A DNA stretch of 64,000 nucleotides. Origin: Paraescarpia echinospica. Its lineage: Eukaryota; Annelida; Polychaeta; Sabellida; Siboglinidae. The notes below the pieces were generated by a model. The model had not been told where the DNA came from and did not search any database. It worked only from the letters and a program-made list of their open reading frames with translations. This document shows positions 1-63,446 of this stretch, in pieces (within the stretch, counting starts at the first letter, position 1; each line of letters starts with the position of its first letter). The position numbers were made by a program, and so were the translations under genes. The stretch covers positions 46,333,506-46,397,505 of the forward strand of contig CM034532.1 in assembly GCA_020002185.1 (NCBI GenBank). The letters run 5' to 3'.

Positions 1-43801
<43,801 letters not shown>

Positions 43802-44479
43802 CTCTGGTTTCGTCTATTCGTGTAATTGCATTCAAAAGGTGCGTAATTATTGACGAATGCAAAACATATTCCTGTCAAACTCGATCTTCCAGGCTGTACA
43901 CTCCCATGTTGTATTTGGTCACGTGCCGCTAATGTTACAATGGCAAAATTGATGTGCGCAGCGTTGATTGGATTAAAATAATTCCAAATTAATTACATAA
44001 TTAGAAATAGTGTTAAAATAAAACTTAATCTATTCCCGCATGTATCTGCATAATAAATGATTATTAAAATATCAGCATGCTATATGCAATAAATGCTATA
44101 TTTAACTTATTAAATGTTATATATTGTCTAAGACAAACTAATATTCGTCTAACAAATTCAAAATAGACAAAGTATCATATATTTAAGATATATACATATG
44201 TATATATGCTAAATAATACTTTTCTCGTGCGATAAGAATTTCAACAGTTGTTTTCATCTCCAACATTAAAACGCAGGATAATATTTCTTGCAACAGGGAT
44301 ATATTTCCGCTTCCGGCTAGCTTGTTTCCAAACTTTCCAAACGCTAGGCGTCAGCGAACGTTAGCAAACGTTGTGAAAGACGCATCAGAGGGAATCGATT
44401 GAGACGTGTTTGCGTTTATAAATGCATTATTTGGGGAAAATAGTTATATATTGGTTGTAGTGTGTATACATAATAGAAA
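43802..44479. promoter_or_regulatory. Divergent (bidirectional) promoter region between ARFGEF and COPS5
   Basis: Only 678 bp separate the two start codons, which point away from each other. The interval must hold both 5' UTRs and both transcription starts. The central part (about 43,980-44,270) is very AT-rich. The part near COPS5 (44,310-44,400) is more GC-rich, with short repeats of the kind aacgtt...caaacgttg and several CG dinucleotides. I see no convincing TATA box tied to either gene. Exact start sites cannot be set from sequence alone. Confidence 0.7.
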
Positions 44480-53802
<9,323 letters not shown>

Positions 53803-54487
53803 ACACATTAGCTTGTGTTGGAACCGTGGCTGTGTAATTGTTGAGATTTTGAGGCTGGCAGTGAATGGTGCTGCACTGGGAAGACACTCACATGGAGTAG
53901 ATCTTTTACCGATGACTGAAACGTTTCCGTCTTTAGTAAAGTCAGTAGCACAGCTTTGCCAAAGTCCTAACTGTGCTTATTATGGGTGATCGCATCAGTC
54001 CACAACTTCATTTTAGGTGGTTGCATAATTTGGTAAAAATCCCATAATATGTAGCATTACATATGGATGGGTGATGGCTTGGTCATCACCATACAAGGCA
54101 GGGGGATATAAATCACTAGGCACACCACCTATTGGAACATATATCAATGCATATTGCCGATTATGGGAATATTAGAAATGGGCAGCGTGGCGAGTACTTG
54201 ATTGACACCCATGTCAGCTGAATCTGGCGGCTATTGGCTGAGGTTTTGGAAGCCAGTTTGGATCAAAATCTCAAGTGCCACACCAAGTATTGGTGGTGCC
54301 GGTGGTGGTTTAAGCCAATACGCAACACTGGTTTTGAATTTTGTAAACTCATACGACCACTCCTTGTTGTGGTGTAGACATTTCAAACTCTGCCTATTGA
54401 TGACATGTGTGATGGCCGTTGCTGTTGCAGACAGAAGTCTCCACCACTCCTGTATGATTCGATTTTGTTTGTGTAATAAATAAATTG
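53803..54487 (+). other. COPS5: COPS5 3' UTR with candidate polyadenylation signal
   Basis: The stop codon ends at 53802. The first clear AATAAA downstream on the plus strand is at 54475-54480, followed about 10 nt later by a T-rich stretch. Another lies at 54665-54670. A 3' UTR of about 0.7 kb is therefore likely. The open stretch inside it (54202-54483) has no recognisable protein similarity and is probably UTR. Confidence 0.5.
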
Positions 54488-54987
54488 AACATTTGTTATT
54501 GTTTTGCTGGAGTGTTGTACACTCTACTTTTTAATTTCACACACAAACTTTTTTACATACATGTAAGATTTATGTAAATACTATACCACACGAATGTCCA
54601 AATATATCAAACTACTGTAAAGCATCATGTGGTCTGGTTATTATATCCTAGATATTTGGTTAATAATAAAGCCTATTTATAAAACTTTTCAAGCAATAAA
54701 TAATTTTGTTGTAATGTAGAACATTAATGCATAATGTAAATATAACACAATGCAACAGGTCATAAGAAAACAAGTCATAAATGCAACACACTGAATGTTG
54801 CCTTGCTAAGCACCAGGTGTATATATAGTTTATATGTTAATGCTATTTTTTTTGACAATGCAATGTTCATTTTGAAATGTCACTAACAATGGTGTTTTCA
54901 TCATTTTACTGTAATGTTAAAATACTAGTTGCATGTATCTGGACAATAACAAGTAAATATTTTACTGACAATAAACACAAAATTAAA

Positions 54988-55235
54988 GGTAAGTTCTTAT
55001 ATAGTGCAGTATCCAGTCCTTAGGACTGCTCAAAGCACTTTACATTTTACTTCCTGGCAGACATGTTCAATTGAACACCATCTCAACTTCTCTTGGAAGC
55101 ATTCAGCCATGCTGCAATTAATGCGTGAATACAAATATAGTCAGGTACTCATTCATGTAGATGTAAGCAATGTAGAACTTGCCCAGGGTTGACACCGTCA
55201 TACAGGATTTGAACCCGGGTTCTCTCAGTCAAATA
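54988..55235 (-). mobile_element. tRNA-derived SINE, family 1 (copy in COPS5-gene 3 intergenic region)
   Basis: The sequence starts gtaagttcttatatagtgc, continues with ggactgctcaaagcacttta and ggcagacatgttcaattgaa, and ends near ggatttgaacccgggttctc. Read on the minus strand the high-coordinate end is tRNA-like (B box GGGTTCGAAtCC, and in better copies an A box in TAGTGGTTAGAGCACTGGA). At least seven other copies of the same family are in this window. Confidence 0.75.
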
Positions 55236-55859
55236 TATTAATGGAGATCTGTGGTTAATGATAAAAATACTACACACAACACCATCAAGTTTGACTAAAT
55301 TACCATCCAGAGCAGAAACCCCACATGTTAAGTGGACAAGGAAGCATTTGGTTTATTAAGTCATATTTTGTTACCTATCCATTAGAGGTATTTGTTAATT
55401 TTGTTTTTAAACATTCACACTGCTAGCATTTACACAATTGGTAGGTAATCCTTTCCATTAATTTATAGTCCTCAATGAGAATGAATACTTTCTTGTATCT
55501 TATCTACACTTTTACTTCATTATCATTACTTTTTGTCCTCTAGTTCTACCTTTCTCAATTTAAAAGTGAAAGGAATATGTCTATCAATGTTTCCATAACC
55601 ATTCAACTTCTGTCTGATCTCCTTGTATCGAGGGTTGTTAAGCCACATTCTTTTATGTTTTCATAACTAAAGTGGCTTGGTTCTGGAATCATTTTAGCTG
55701 CCTTCCTCTTTGTTCTTCCTGGCGTATCTATGTCCATATTTCACACTACATGATGGGACTGTTTTCATCGGACTTGACTAGTTTAATCTTTGTATTTGAC
55801 TTTCCAGAAACCTGTACTTGTATTTAGTGTTCATATTTTGTGCATTTGTGTCAGAAGAA

Positions 55860-56215
55860 TATGCAAAGACCTGAGAAGAAGATGAGAGAATTGTGAGAAG
55901 AGATTGGCATGAAGAAAACCCCGATTACGAAAGCTGTTGGAAACAGACCGAGATGGGCAGGACATGTGCAAAGAATGAGTGATGAAAGACTTACAGAGAG
56001 AGCATGGAAAACGGAAGAGGATGATAAAAGAAGAAGAGGAAGACCAAATCTAAGGAAAGACTCCAGGGAGATCTTGAAAGGGCAGGTAGGAACAGCTGAG
56101 GATGGAAGATTACTACAGATGATTGAGAAAGACGGAGAGAAGTAGTAAATAAGGCAGAAGAGGCTCTGAGTGACGTGGACCCACCTCGCAAAAGGAAGAA
56201 AATTCTAAGATGACG
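55860..56215 (+). pseudogene. 3' end of a non-LTR retrotransposon (LINE) reverse-transcriptase ORF
   Basis: A 78-codon open stretch (55909-56145) contains RPRWAGHVQRMSDERLTERA and RRRGRPNLRKDSREI. The W-x-GHV-RM ... RGRP-R pattern is the typical tail after the reverse transcriptase in many animal LINE ORF2 proteins. No upstream RT domain is left, so this is a 5'-truncated dead copy. Confidence 0.75.
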
Positions 56216-56221
56216 TAAAGA

Positions 56222-56360
56222 AAGGGCAGGTACGAATGGCTGAGAATGAATGCTTCCCAGAGAAGTCGTGATGGTTTTCGACTGAACAGTTCTGCCAGGG
56301 AGCTTTGAGTAGTTCTAAAGACTGGACAATGCGCTATGTAAAAACTTACCTGTACTTTTA
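56222..56360 (+). mobile_element. tRNA-derived SINE, family 1, fragment inside LINE debris, opposite orientation
   Basis: Reverse-complement body of the family (gaatgcttcccagagaagtc, gccagggagctttgagtagt, aaaaacttacctgtac). It separates two pieces of LINE 3' end that match each other. Confidence 0.6.
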
Positions 56361-56470
56361 CTTTAATAGAAAACTACTGCAGAAGATAGAGAAAGATGAA
56401 GAGAAGCAGTAAACAAGGCGGAAGATGCTACCGAGTGACCCTACAAAAGGGAGCAAAGGGAAGAAGATTT
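56361..56470 (+). pseudogene. Second piece of the same LINE 3' end
   Basis: The stretch aaaactactgcagaagatag ... cagtaaacaaggcggaagatg ... gaccctacaaaagggagc parallels 56,100-56,205 of the first copy, beyond an intervening SINE fragment. It looks like a partial duplication. Confidence 0.55.
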
Positions 56471-56790
56471 GGTGCATCTCATCCACTACAGCCATATCTA
56501 TTTAGTGTATTTGACATCTTTTTAACATGTATGGTTTAAGATTATTTATAAATGCATACCTACTTAATCTAACCTACTTCTTCACTATTTACTTCACCAA
56601 CTCTTGACTATTTACTTCACACATAAATACTTAACTCTGTGTATTTGAAATTCGAACTAAGTGTATTTATATTTGATCCAGTGTATTTCTCATAAAAAAT
56701 AACCTACTGAATTGAAGTAGAAAAACACATCATAGTTCTTCAAAAGCATTGTATCTGCCCCAATATATCTGGATTTTATGCCACATCGGT

Positions 56791-57383
56791 TTAAGTGACA
56801 CTTTCTGCAGTGCCATCTTGCGACAGTTTGAAGCGCAGTTTACGTTCAGCTCTGGTCTTGACCGGGTCTTGTTTCGGGGAAGTTTCCTTTACAGAACCCT
56901 CTTGCACCTTTGTTACATGAAATCTACAACAAAGGTTTCAACAGGAATACATTTCTGCTGTTTAATATATAACTATTTGTGAAACAGTAGCAACGTTCTA
57001 CACCTGTGCAGTATTTGTTTCTGTTTCTACTCCCCAGTTGTTATTTCTCAGTTATCTCCATCTTGTTTATCCCTTGGTTGGTATGTAACTGTGCATTGGT
57101 ACCTTGCACGCACGCACGCACGCACACATACAGACATACACACACACAAAGACAAGATTGCAAATGATACACAAATGCATGCACATAATTGCACACCCAC
57201 ACATACACATTTAACAAGATTATCATCAAAAAGATTAGTGAAGTTAGTGAACATGGAAACCATCGGTTATCATGAGTCAAATCTCTCGATAAAGCATTGA
57301 CTTATAGACACACAAATGCAAGCACACATGCACACACACACCACATACACACACACTCACACACACACACACACACACACTCA

Positions 57384-57424
<41 letters not shown>

Positions 57425-60400
57425 CTTGTCTTCTGTTGGGCACTGGCTGTGGCAATGTCTGAGGGACAAGAGTGCAGTCTCTCTATCCCCCTCCTTACTC
57501 TCTCGTGCTGATGCCTCTTGAGGTGAGAGTGAGGCCCCTGTCCAAAACTGAAGACGAGTTCCTCCGTGCTGCCCCGGAGGGGTGGAGCTGGGGAGCTGGT
57601 TGAAAGGGGGCTGTAACCCATTGAGCGATGCCTCAGTCGGTTCATCTCGATGGTAATGGAGTTAGGACTTACGGATGAGTTGTGGTCGAAATGTTTGGGT
57701 GATAAATCACGATAAGCTGTCACCCCGTCAGACATTTGCCGCAGCACCTGAAAGACATGATTAGTAAAAGTGATTACAAGGACTAATGATACGCTGAGAC
57801 ATGATATGATTTGTACTGTAGTATTTACACTTACAGTGTCCTCATTGGTGTGGCTTTATGTGTTCATTCCATTATATTATGGTATAAAAAGGGCATTTAC
57901 TTATTTGATCATATTTGCTACCATAATATGTCATTTTGGTTTTTGATGTTATTCAATAAATTATGCTTTTTTGAAAAATTACTGGTCACCAGGTCTGGCC
58001 AGCAGAATAATAACGCAAAATGTCATGCAGATTTAATTTCTTTTCTTTGCCCCGTTTTATCTTAAATTTGTATATTATATGACAAAATGAATACGGAGAT
58101 GAGGAATGTGATACATAGTGTATGGATCATGTTGATTAACTAGAAATTTGTATTTAAAAGATGGACGATCGCGGAATGCAACTTCAACTAACACTGCAAA
58201 TTGCACCAGCATGTGCAATTATCGCCATTCCACGTGTGGAACAGCCAAAGCTGATAATATGACTGCATGTATCATATACATCTCGTGATTTTTGTAAAAT
58301 ATAGCGTGTATCATGAAAAAAATATTGTGATTTATCGATGCATCTGTTAATCGTTACAGCCATGGATATTATTCACACCAAAGCCAGTTAGTTTTAATCA
58401 ATTATTAAATTAAATTTAAACTTATTCCGATATGGGAAAAGAAATAGAACAAGTTCGTATTTAAATGATAAACAGATGAATAAATAATGTCTACGACTGA
58501 AAGACTGTACTAAACATCTTCACACCTGCCAGTACACAACAAACAACATATCAAAAGTTGAACAACGCTTATTTTGACTAGGTTCTCGGTGTGTAGCAAA
58601 ATTATGCATAGTATACTACGCAAAAACATCGTTCATACGTCGTACAGTGAATATAGTGATGTTATGCTTACATACGGACTTGGTGTTGTCAAATGTCTGA
58701 TGACAGATCTGTACGAGTCATCACTTTCTACAGCCTGAAAACAACATTATATTTAAAAACACATTATTAGATCATTATGTCTAATTTAAAATGGAAGTGC
58801 TGCATTTTGAGTAAACAACTGACAAATTAATTATAACAAGATGCCCGTTCTGCTGACAAATGTACTGAAAACATTATAAAAAATTTGTGATTCTTGTACA
58901 AATGAATAGAAATGGATTTATTTAAGGTAAAACCCATAAACCGGAAAATACAAATAAGTAAACAAGTTTAAAAAAGTAAATAAGTAAAAAATATAAATAC
59001 ATGTTTTTTAGTTAATCATGTTGGCTTAGTTAATCATGTTGGCTTTAAAATTAACTCTACACATAACAAGCTCTGCTGTGATTACATGTCATTCCTTTCA
59101 ATTGTTCTAGGGATACCGCTGCTGCTTTATACGTTGAAATGTGGGCTCTAACAGCCTGATGCTCAGGAGACTAGTATGGGCTCAGTCACAGGCCTGGCAT
59201 TGGGTTGTAGAGTCCACATTTCTTTTATTTAAATATTACAGTGTGCCAGAAAGGCTTATACACTGGTTAACTATAATAAACAAACGTCATCCATTTGGCC
59301 TTTTTCATATCTATATTTGTCTCCATGTTGTTGCTTGCATAAATATAAATACATGTAGGTAAACGATTTTAAAGTTAAGAAATAAATAAATTATAAAAAC
59401 TATAATTAATAAATAAATAAATACGTAAAATAGGATATAGTCGCCATTTTACAATATAGAGTGACTTTGCCCAGCTAGTCCACACGGGCCCATTAACAAT
59501 GTCTGTACACATAATGCTACTCTTTATCATGTGATTTTATCACAGAAACATACATACATCCAATATCTTATGCCAAGAGAGTTGATGATTGAAAGGTGGA
59601 CTCTGCTGAGATTCAGGAAGGTCTGTCGCCTGTCAACGTAAAACATGGCAGATCAACAAGTTGTGTAAAAATCAGAGTATTCAGGATCTCACGTTTGACG
59701 TATTGGCAATTTGACTTACTAAAATTACAACCCACACACAGCAGCGACTTGTCATTCAGTCAGACGCAATGCATTTTAACATATTCTTTTTTCTTTTTCC
59801 AGCAGTTCTTCACAATTATGCTGGCAGAAAAGGAAAAAAAAATTGTTTAGTATAGACAAATGGAGTTAATGTTACAAGGCAATAGCTTAAATTTTACAGG
59901 ACTATGACTAATCAAAATTTTTATGTTATAAATGGTGATGGTTAAATCATAAACTTTCCCAGTCATATTTACAAAAATAATCATTTTTTTATTGATTTAC
60001 TCAGAACTACTGAAGTGTGACTTATAGGATGTTTATCTCAGTACTTCAAATCTTAAACATCCAAAATCTCAAACATAAAATTGTAAATATTATCAATTAC
60101 TTTATTCACTGTGTGTTTATACAGACACATCTGAATTTGTGAACAGATGTACACAATACTGTCAGAGTCATGAACAATACCAGGGTTGTATTGAATGGAA
60201 GCAGCGTGATATTGTGATTCTTTACCAAGTGGAAATGTGTTGAAATGTGCCCATTGCTGCATGATAATGCATCATTTTTGCAATATTTAATTAATAATGT
60301 ATATCTGATTGAATGTTGATACCACTATGACAAATATCAGAGAAATGGCAACACATACATAGTGTCAACATTGTTCTTCGGAAATCTCAAATTGGTTGTC

Positions 60401-63221
60401 TAAATCGACAATATTTGTCAAAACGAATTATACATTTGGAATGTTGATGCTTCAATACTGTTCATTGTGTTTATATTAATAACATATCAAATGACTAGCA
60501 CATTTCCAGCAGGATTTACAGCTTGTTGTGATTCTTAGAATAAACACAACACATTCTCATAAATACTTTGTTCTTTTGAAAAACGAATCTCTTCATCTGA
60601 GATGTTCATGTGTGAAGATGAGAGTACAGTTGTAACATGTGTGAAGATGAGAGTACAGTTGTAACATGTGTGAAGATGAGCGTACAGTTGTAACATGTGT
60701 GAAGATGAGAGTACAGTTGTAACATGTGTGAAGATGAGAGTACAGTTGTAACATGTGTGAAGATGAGAGTACAGTTGTAACATGTGTGAAGATGAGCGTA
60801 CAGTTGTAACATGTGTGAAGATGAGAGTACAGTTGTAACATATATGAAGATGAGCGTACAATTGTAACATGTGTGAAGATGAGCGTACAGTTGTAACATG
60901 TGTGAAGATGAGCATACAGTTGTAACATGTGTGAAGATGAGCGTACAGTTGTAACATGTGTGAAGATGAGCGTACAGTTGTAACATGTGTGAAGATGAGC
61001 GTACAGTTGTAACATGTGTGAAGATGAGCGTACAGTTGTAACATGTGTGAAGATGAGCGTACAGTTGTAACATGTGTGAAGATGAGCACACTGTTGTAAC
61101 AGTTGTAACATGTGTGAAGATGAGTGTACAGTTGTAACATGTGTGAAGATGAGCGCACTGTTGTAACATGTGTGAAGATGAGTGTACAGTTGTAACATGT
61201 GTGAAGATGAGCGTACAGTTGTAACATGTGTGAAGATGAGCGTACAGTTGTAACATGTGTGAAGATGAGCGTACAGTTGTAACATGTGCAAAGATGAGCG
61301 TACAGTTGTAATATGTGCAAAGATGAGCGCACTGTTGTAACATGTGTGAAGATGAGTGTACAGTTGTAACATGTGTGAAGATGAGCGTACAGTTGTAACA
61401 TGTGCAAAGATGAGCGTACAGTTGTAATATGTGCGAAGATGAGCGCACTGTTGTAACATGTGTGAAGATGAGCGTACAGTTGTAACATGTGTGAAGATGA
61501 GCGTACAGTTGTAACATGTGCGAAGATGAGCGTACAGTTGTAACATGTGTGAAGATGAGCGCACTGTTGTAACATGTGTGAAGATGAGTGTACAGTTGTA
61601 ACATGTGTGAAGATGAGCGTACAGTTGTAACATGTGTGAAGATGAGTGTACAGTTGTAACATGTGTGAAGATGAGCGTACAGTTGTAACATGTGCAAAGA
61701 TGAGCGTACAGTTGTAATATGTGTGAAGATGAGCGCACTGTTGTAACATGTGTGAAGATGAGCGTACAGTTGTAACATGTGTGAAGATGAGCGTACAGTT
61801 GTAACATGTGCGAAGATGAGCGTACAGTTGTAATATGTGCGAAGATGAGCATACTGTTGTAACATGTGTGAAGATGAGTGTACAGTTGTAACATGTGTGA
61901 AGATGAGCGTACAGTTGTAACATGTGTGAAGATGAGCGTACAGTTGTAACATGTGCGAAGATGAGCGTACAGTTGTAATATGTGCGAAGATGAGCGTACT
62001 GTTGTAACATGTGTGAAGATGAGCGTACAGTTGTAACATGTGTGAAGATGAGCGTACAGTTGTAACATGTGTGAAGATGAGAGTACAGTTGTAACATGTG
62101 TGAAGATGAGCGTACAGTTGTAACATGTGTGAAGATGAGCATACAGTTGTAACATGTGTGAAGATGAGAGTACAGTTGTAACATGTGTGAAGATGAGACA
62201 GTAACAGTTGTAACATGTGTGAAGATGAGAGTACAGATTGTAACATGTGTGAAGATGAGCGTACAGTTGTGAGCGTACAGTTGTAACATGTGTGAAGATG
62301 AGAGTACAGTTGTAACATGTACTGTTGTAAGAAGATGAGCGTACAGTTGTAACATGTGTGAAGATGAGCGTACAGTTGTAACATGTGTGAAGATGAGAGT
62401 ACAGTTGTAACATGTGTGAAGATGAGAGTACAGTTGTAACATGTGTGAAGATGAGCGTACAGTTGTAACATGTGTGAAGATGAGAGTACAGTTGTAACAT
62501 GTGTGAAGATGAGAGTACAGTTGTAACATGTGTGAAGATGAGAGTACAGTTGTAACATGTGTGAAGATGAGCGTACAGTTGTAACATGTGTGAAGATGAG
62601 CGTACAGTTGTAACATGTGCGATGGTTGGACAGACAATGAGCATAGCTACCTTCCACTCTTGAGCAATCTGTCTCGCAGTGCTGGCAAGGTCGCTCATTG
62701 TTCCTCCTTTTATCGTCATGTAAGTATCCCTGGCCACCTGCAACACCCACAGGATGTATTCTACTCTATCTGTTTCTTCAGTCTGTTGAGGAGTAAATTT
62801 TGGTATTCTATTTGACATGGCAAAGTCATATGACCTGTTGACCAGAACTCTCTGGTCTCCTCCCTGTTGCAAGGTCATGTCATGTGACCACAAACACAGC
62901 AAAATAGTTGTCTATATTGTCACCATAAGGAACCATTGGTTTTTTTCACTTACAATTCCTATTACATGGTTGTATGTGAATTAAATTAGAAATGTGTACA
63001 TCAGGGTTGTGTGATAACAAAAATAACATAGACTAGGTACCTACCTAGTCTATGTTATTTTTGTTATCACACAACCATGATAACAAAGGTGTTTTCCATG
63101 TCTGTGAAGTGTATTCTACCTGTCTCCCAGATTCTTGGTGGACGGACAACAGAATACACTCCTGGCAGTGAGTCGCATCTCCAGATCTCTTGGTCTTACT
63201 AACCACCATGGCCCCCTTCAT
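56791..63221 (-). CDS. Unrecognised gene, 7 proposed exons, serine-rich protein with C-terminal RFxV-type motif
   Basis: Proposed exons 5' to 3': 63120-63221 (tentative first coding exon), 62651-62863, 59558-59629, 58676-58734, 57835-57853 (19-nt microexon), 57425-57747, 56791-56923 with stop TAA at 56791-56793. All introns are GT-AG and the phases (0,0,0,2,0,2) close exactly, giving about 306 residues. Exon 2 encodes a compact helical stretch (VEYILWVLQVARDTYMTIKG ... DLASTARQIAQEWK). The rest is Ser/Pro-rich and probably disordered (RSMGYSPLSTSSPAPPLRGS). The last exon gives TRFHVTKVQEGS and RAERKLRFKLSQ. RFHV fits the RFxV/I motif bound by SPAK/OSR1 kinases. I do not recognise the family. 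The gene is tail to tail with COPS5. The exon/intron logic is strong for exons 2 to 7 except the microexon, and weak for exon 1. Confidence 0.62.
57096..57420 (+). repeat. (CA)n-rich microsatellites flanking the exon 6 donor of the unrecognised gene
   Basis: CA/CG-CA runs occur at 57,096-57,150 and 57,305-57,420. The second run directly abuts the GTATGT donor at 57,424, so on the minus strand the intron starts with a long GT tract. Confidence 0.9.
57835..57853 (-). CDS. 19-nt microexon of the unrecognised gene
   Basis: The preceding exon (58676-58734) ends in phase 2 and the next (57425-57747) must start in phase 0; joining them directly gives an early stop. This 19-nt segment, with AG on its 5' side and a strong GTAAGTG donor, restores the frame exactly and adds PHTNEDT. 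Its acceptor lacks a good pyrimidine tract, as is common for microexons. Confidence 0.5.
57854..58675. other. Intron of the unrecognised gene, no element recognised
   Basis: AT-rich, without repeats I can match elsewhere in the window. Confidence 0.5.
59095..59355 (+). mobile_element. Dispersed repeat family B
   Basis: Uninterrupted copy in an intron of the unrecognised gene: accgctgctgctttatacgt, gaaatgtgggctctaacagc, aacgtcatccatttggcctt, then gttgcttgcataaatataaa. Confidence 0.65.
60603..62622 (+). repeat. Minisatellite, 29-bp unit, about 69 copies (intron of the unrecognised gene)
   Basis: Unit gtgtgaagatgagcgtacag plus ttgtaacat, with gag/gcg/tgt and cgaag variants and a disturbed zone at 62,190-62,340. 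It starts about 28 bp inside the donor of the exon at 62651-62863. No stop occurs in any minus frame, so it yields three overlapping open frames of about 700 codons that I do not take as genes. Confidence 0.95.
63005..63076. repeat. Perfect palindrome, 35-bp arms, 2-nt loop
   Basis: The arm from 63005 to 63039 starts ggttgtgtgataacaaaaat and ends gactaggta. The complement runs 63042-63076, with no mismatch by eye. It lies between two exons of the unrecognised gene. Confidence 0.95.
63120..63221 (-). CDS. Tentative first coding exon of the unrecognised gene
   Basis: A 34-codon open stretch starts at ATG 63221 (MKGAMVVSKTKRSGDATH...), ends at a GTAGAA donor at 63119, and is phase 0 with the next exon. 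An in-frame TAG lies just before the ATG. The stretch could instead be an internal exon with an acceptor such as cactgccag (42-nt exon), or the gene could extend upstream beyond the window. There is no homology to decide. Confidence 0.35.
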
Positions 63222-63234
63222 CATCTACTCCCAC

Positions 63235-63380
63235 ACTTACAGTCCCTCACCTCATCTCTCACCCTTCCCCCTCCACTTTTTCCTTCCTTTTCCCTCCCCT
63301 CTCACTCTCACCCCCGACCCTCCCCTCTCTCACCCCACCCTTCCCTTCCTCCCTTCCCTCTTTCTCTCTCTTTAATAAGT
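63235..63380 (+). repeat. Polypyrimidine (CT-rich) tract
   Basis: Almost pure C/T for about 140 bp (e.g. ccctccactttttccttcct). It lies just 5' of the tentative first exon of the minus-strand gene, where it reads as polypurine. Confidence 0.85.
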
Positions 63381-63446
63381 CACTTTCAACATTCAAAACC
63401 ATCAGTCTCTATATGAGTCATTTTACTGCAGCAACACCTACTACAC

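Noticed and set aside
57797..58065. Plus-strand open frame of 84 codons
   Set aside because: It lies antisense in an intron, has hydrophobic AT-rich composition and no family signal.
60535..62902. Three overlapping minus-strand open frames of 700-769 codons
   Set aside because: They are the three readings of one 29-bp tandem repeat without stops. The peptide is pure repeat and the first frame just continues past a good splice donor of a real exon.
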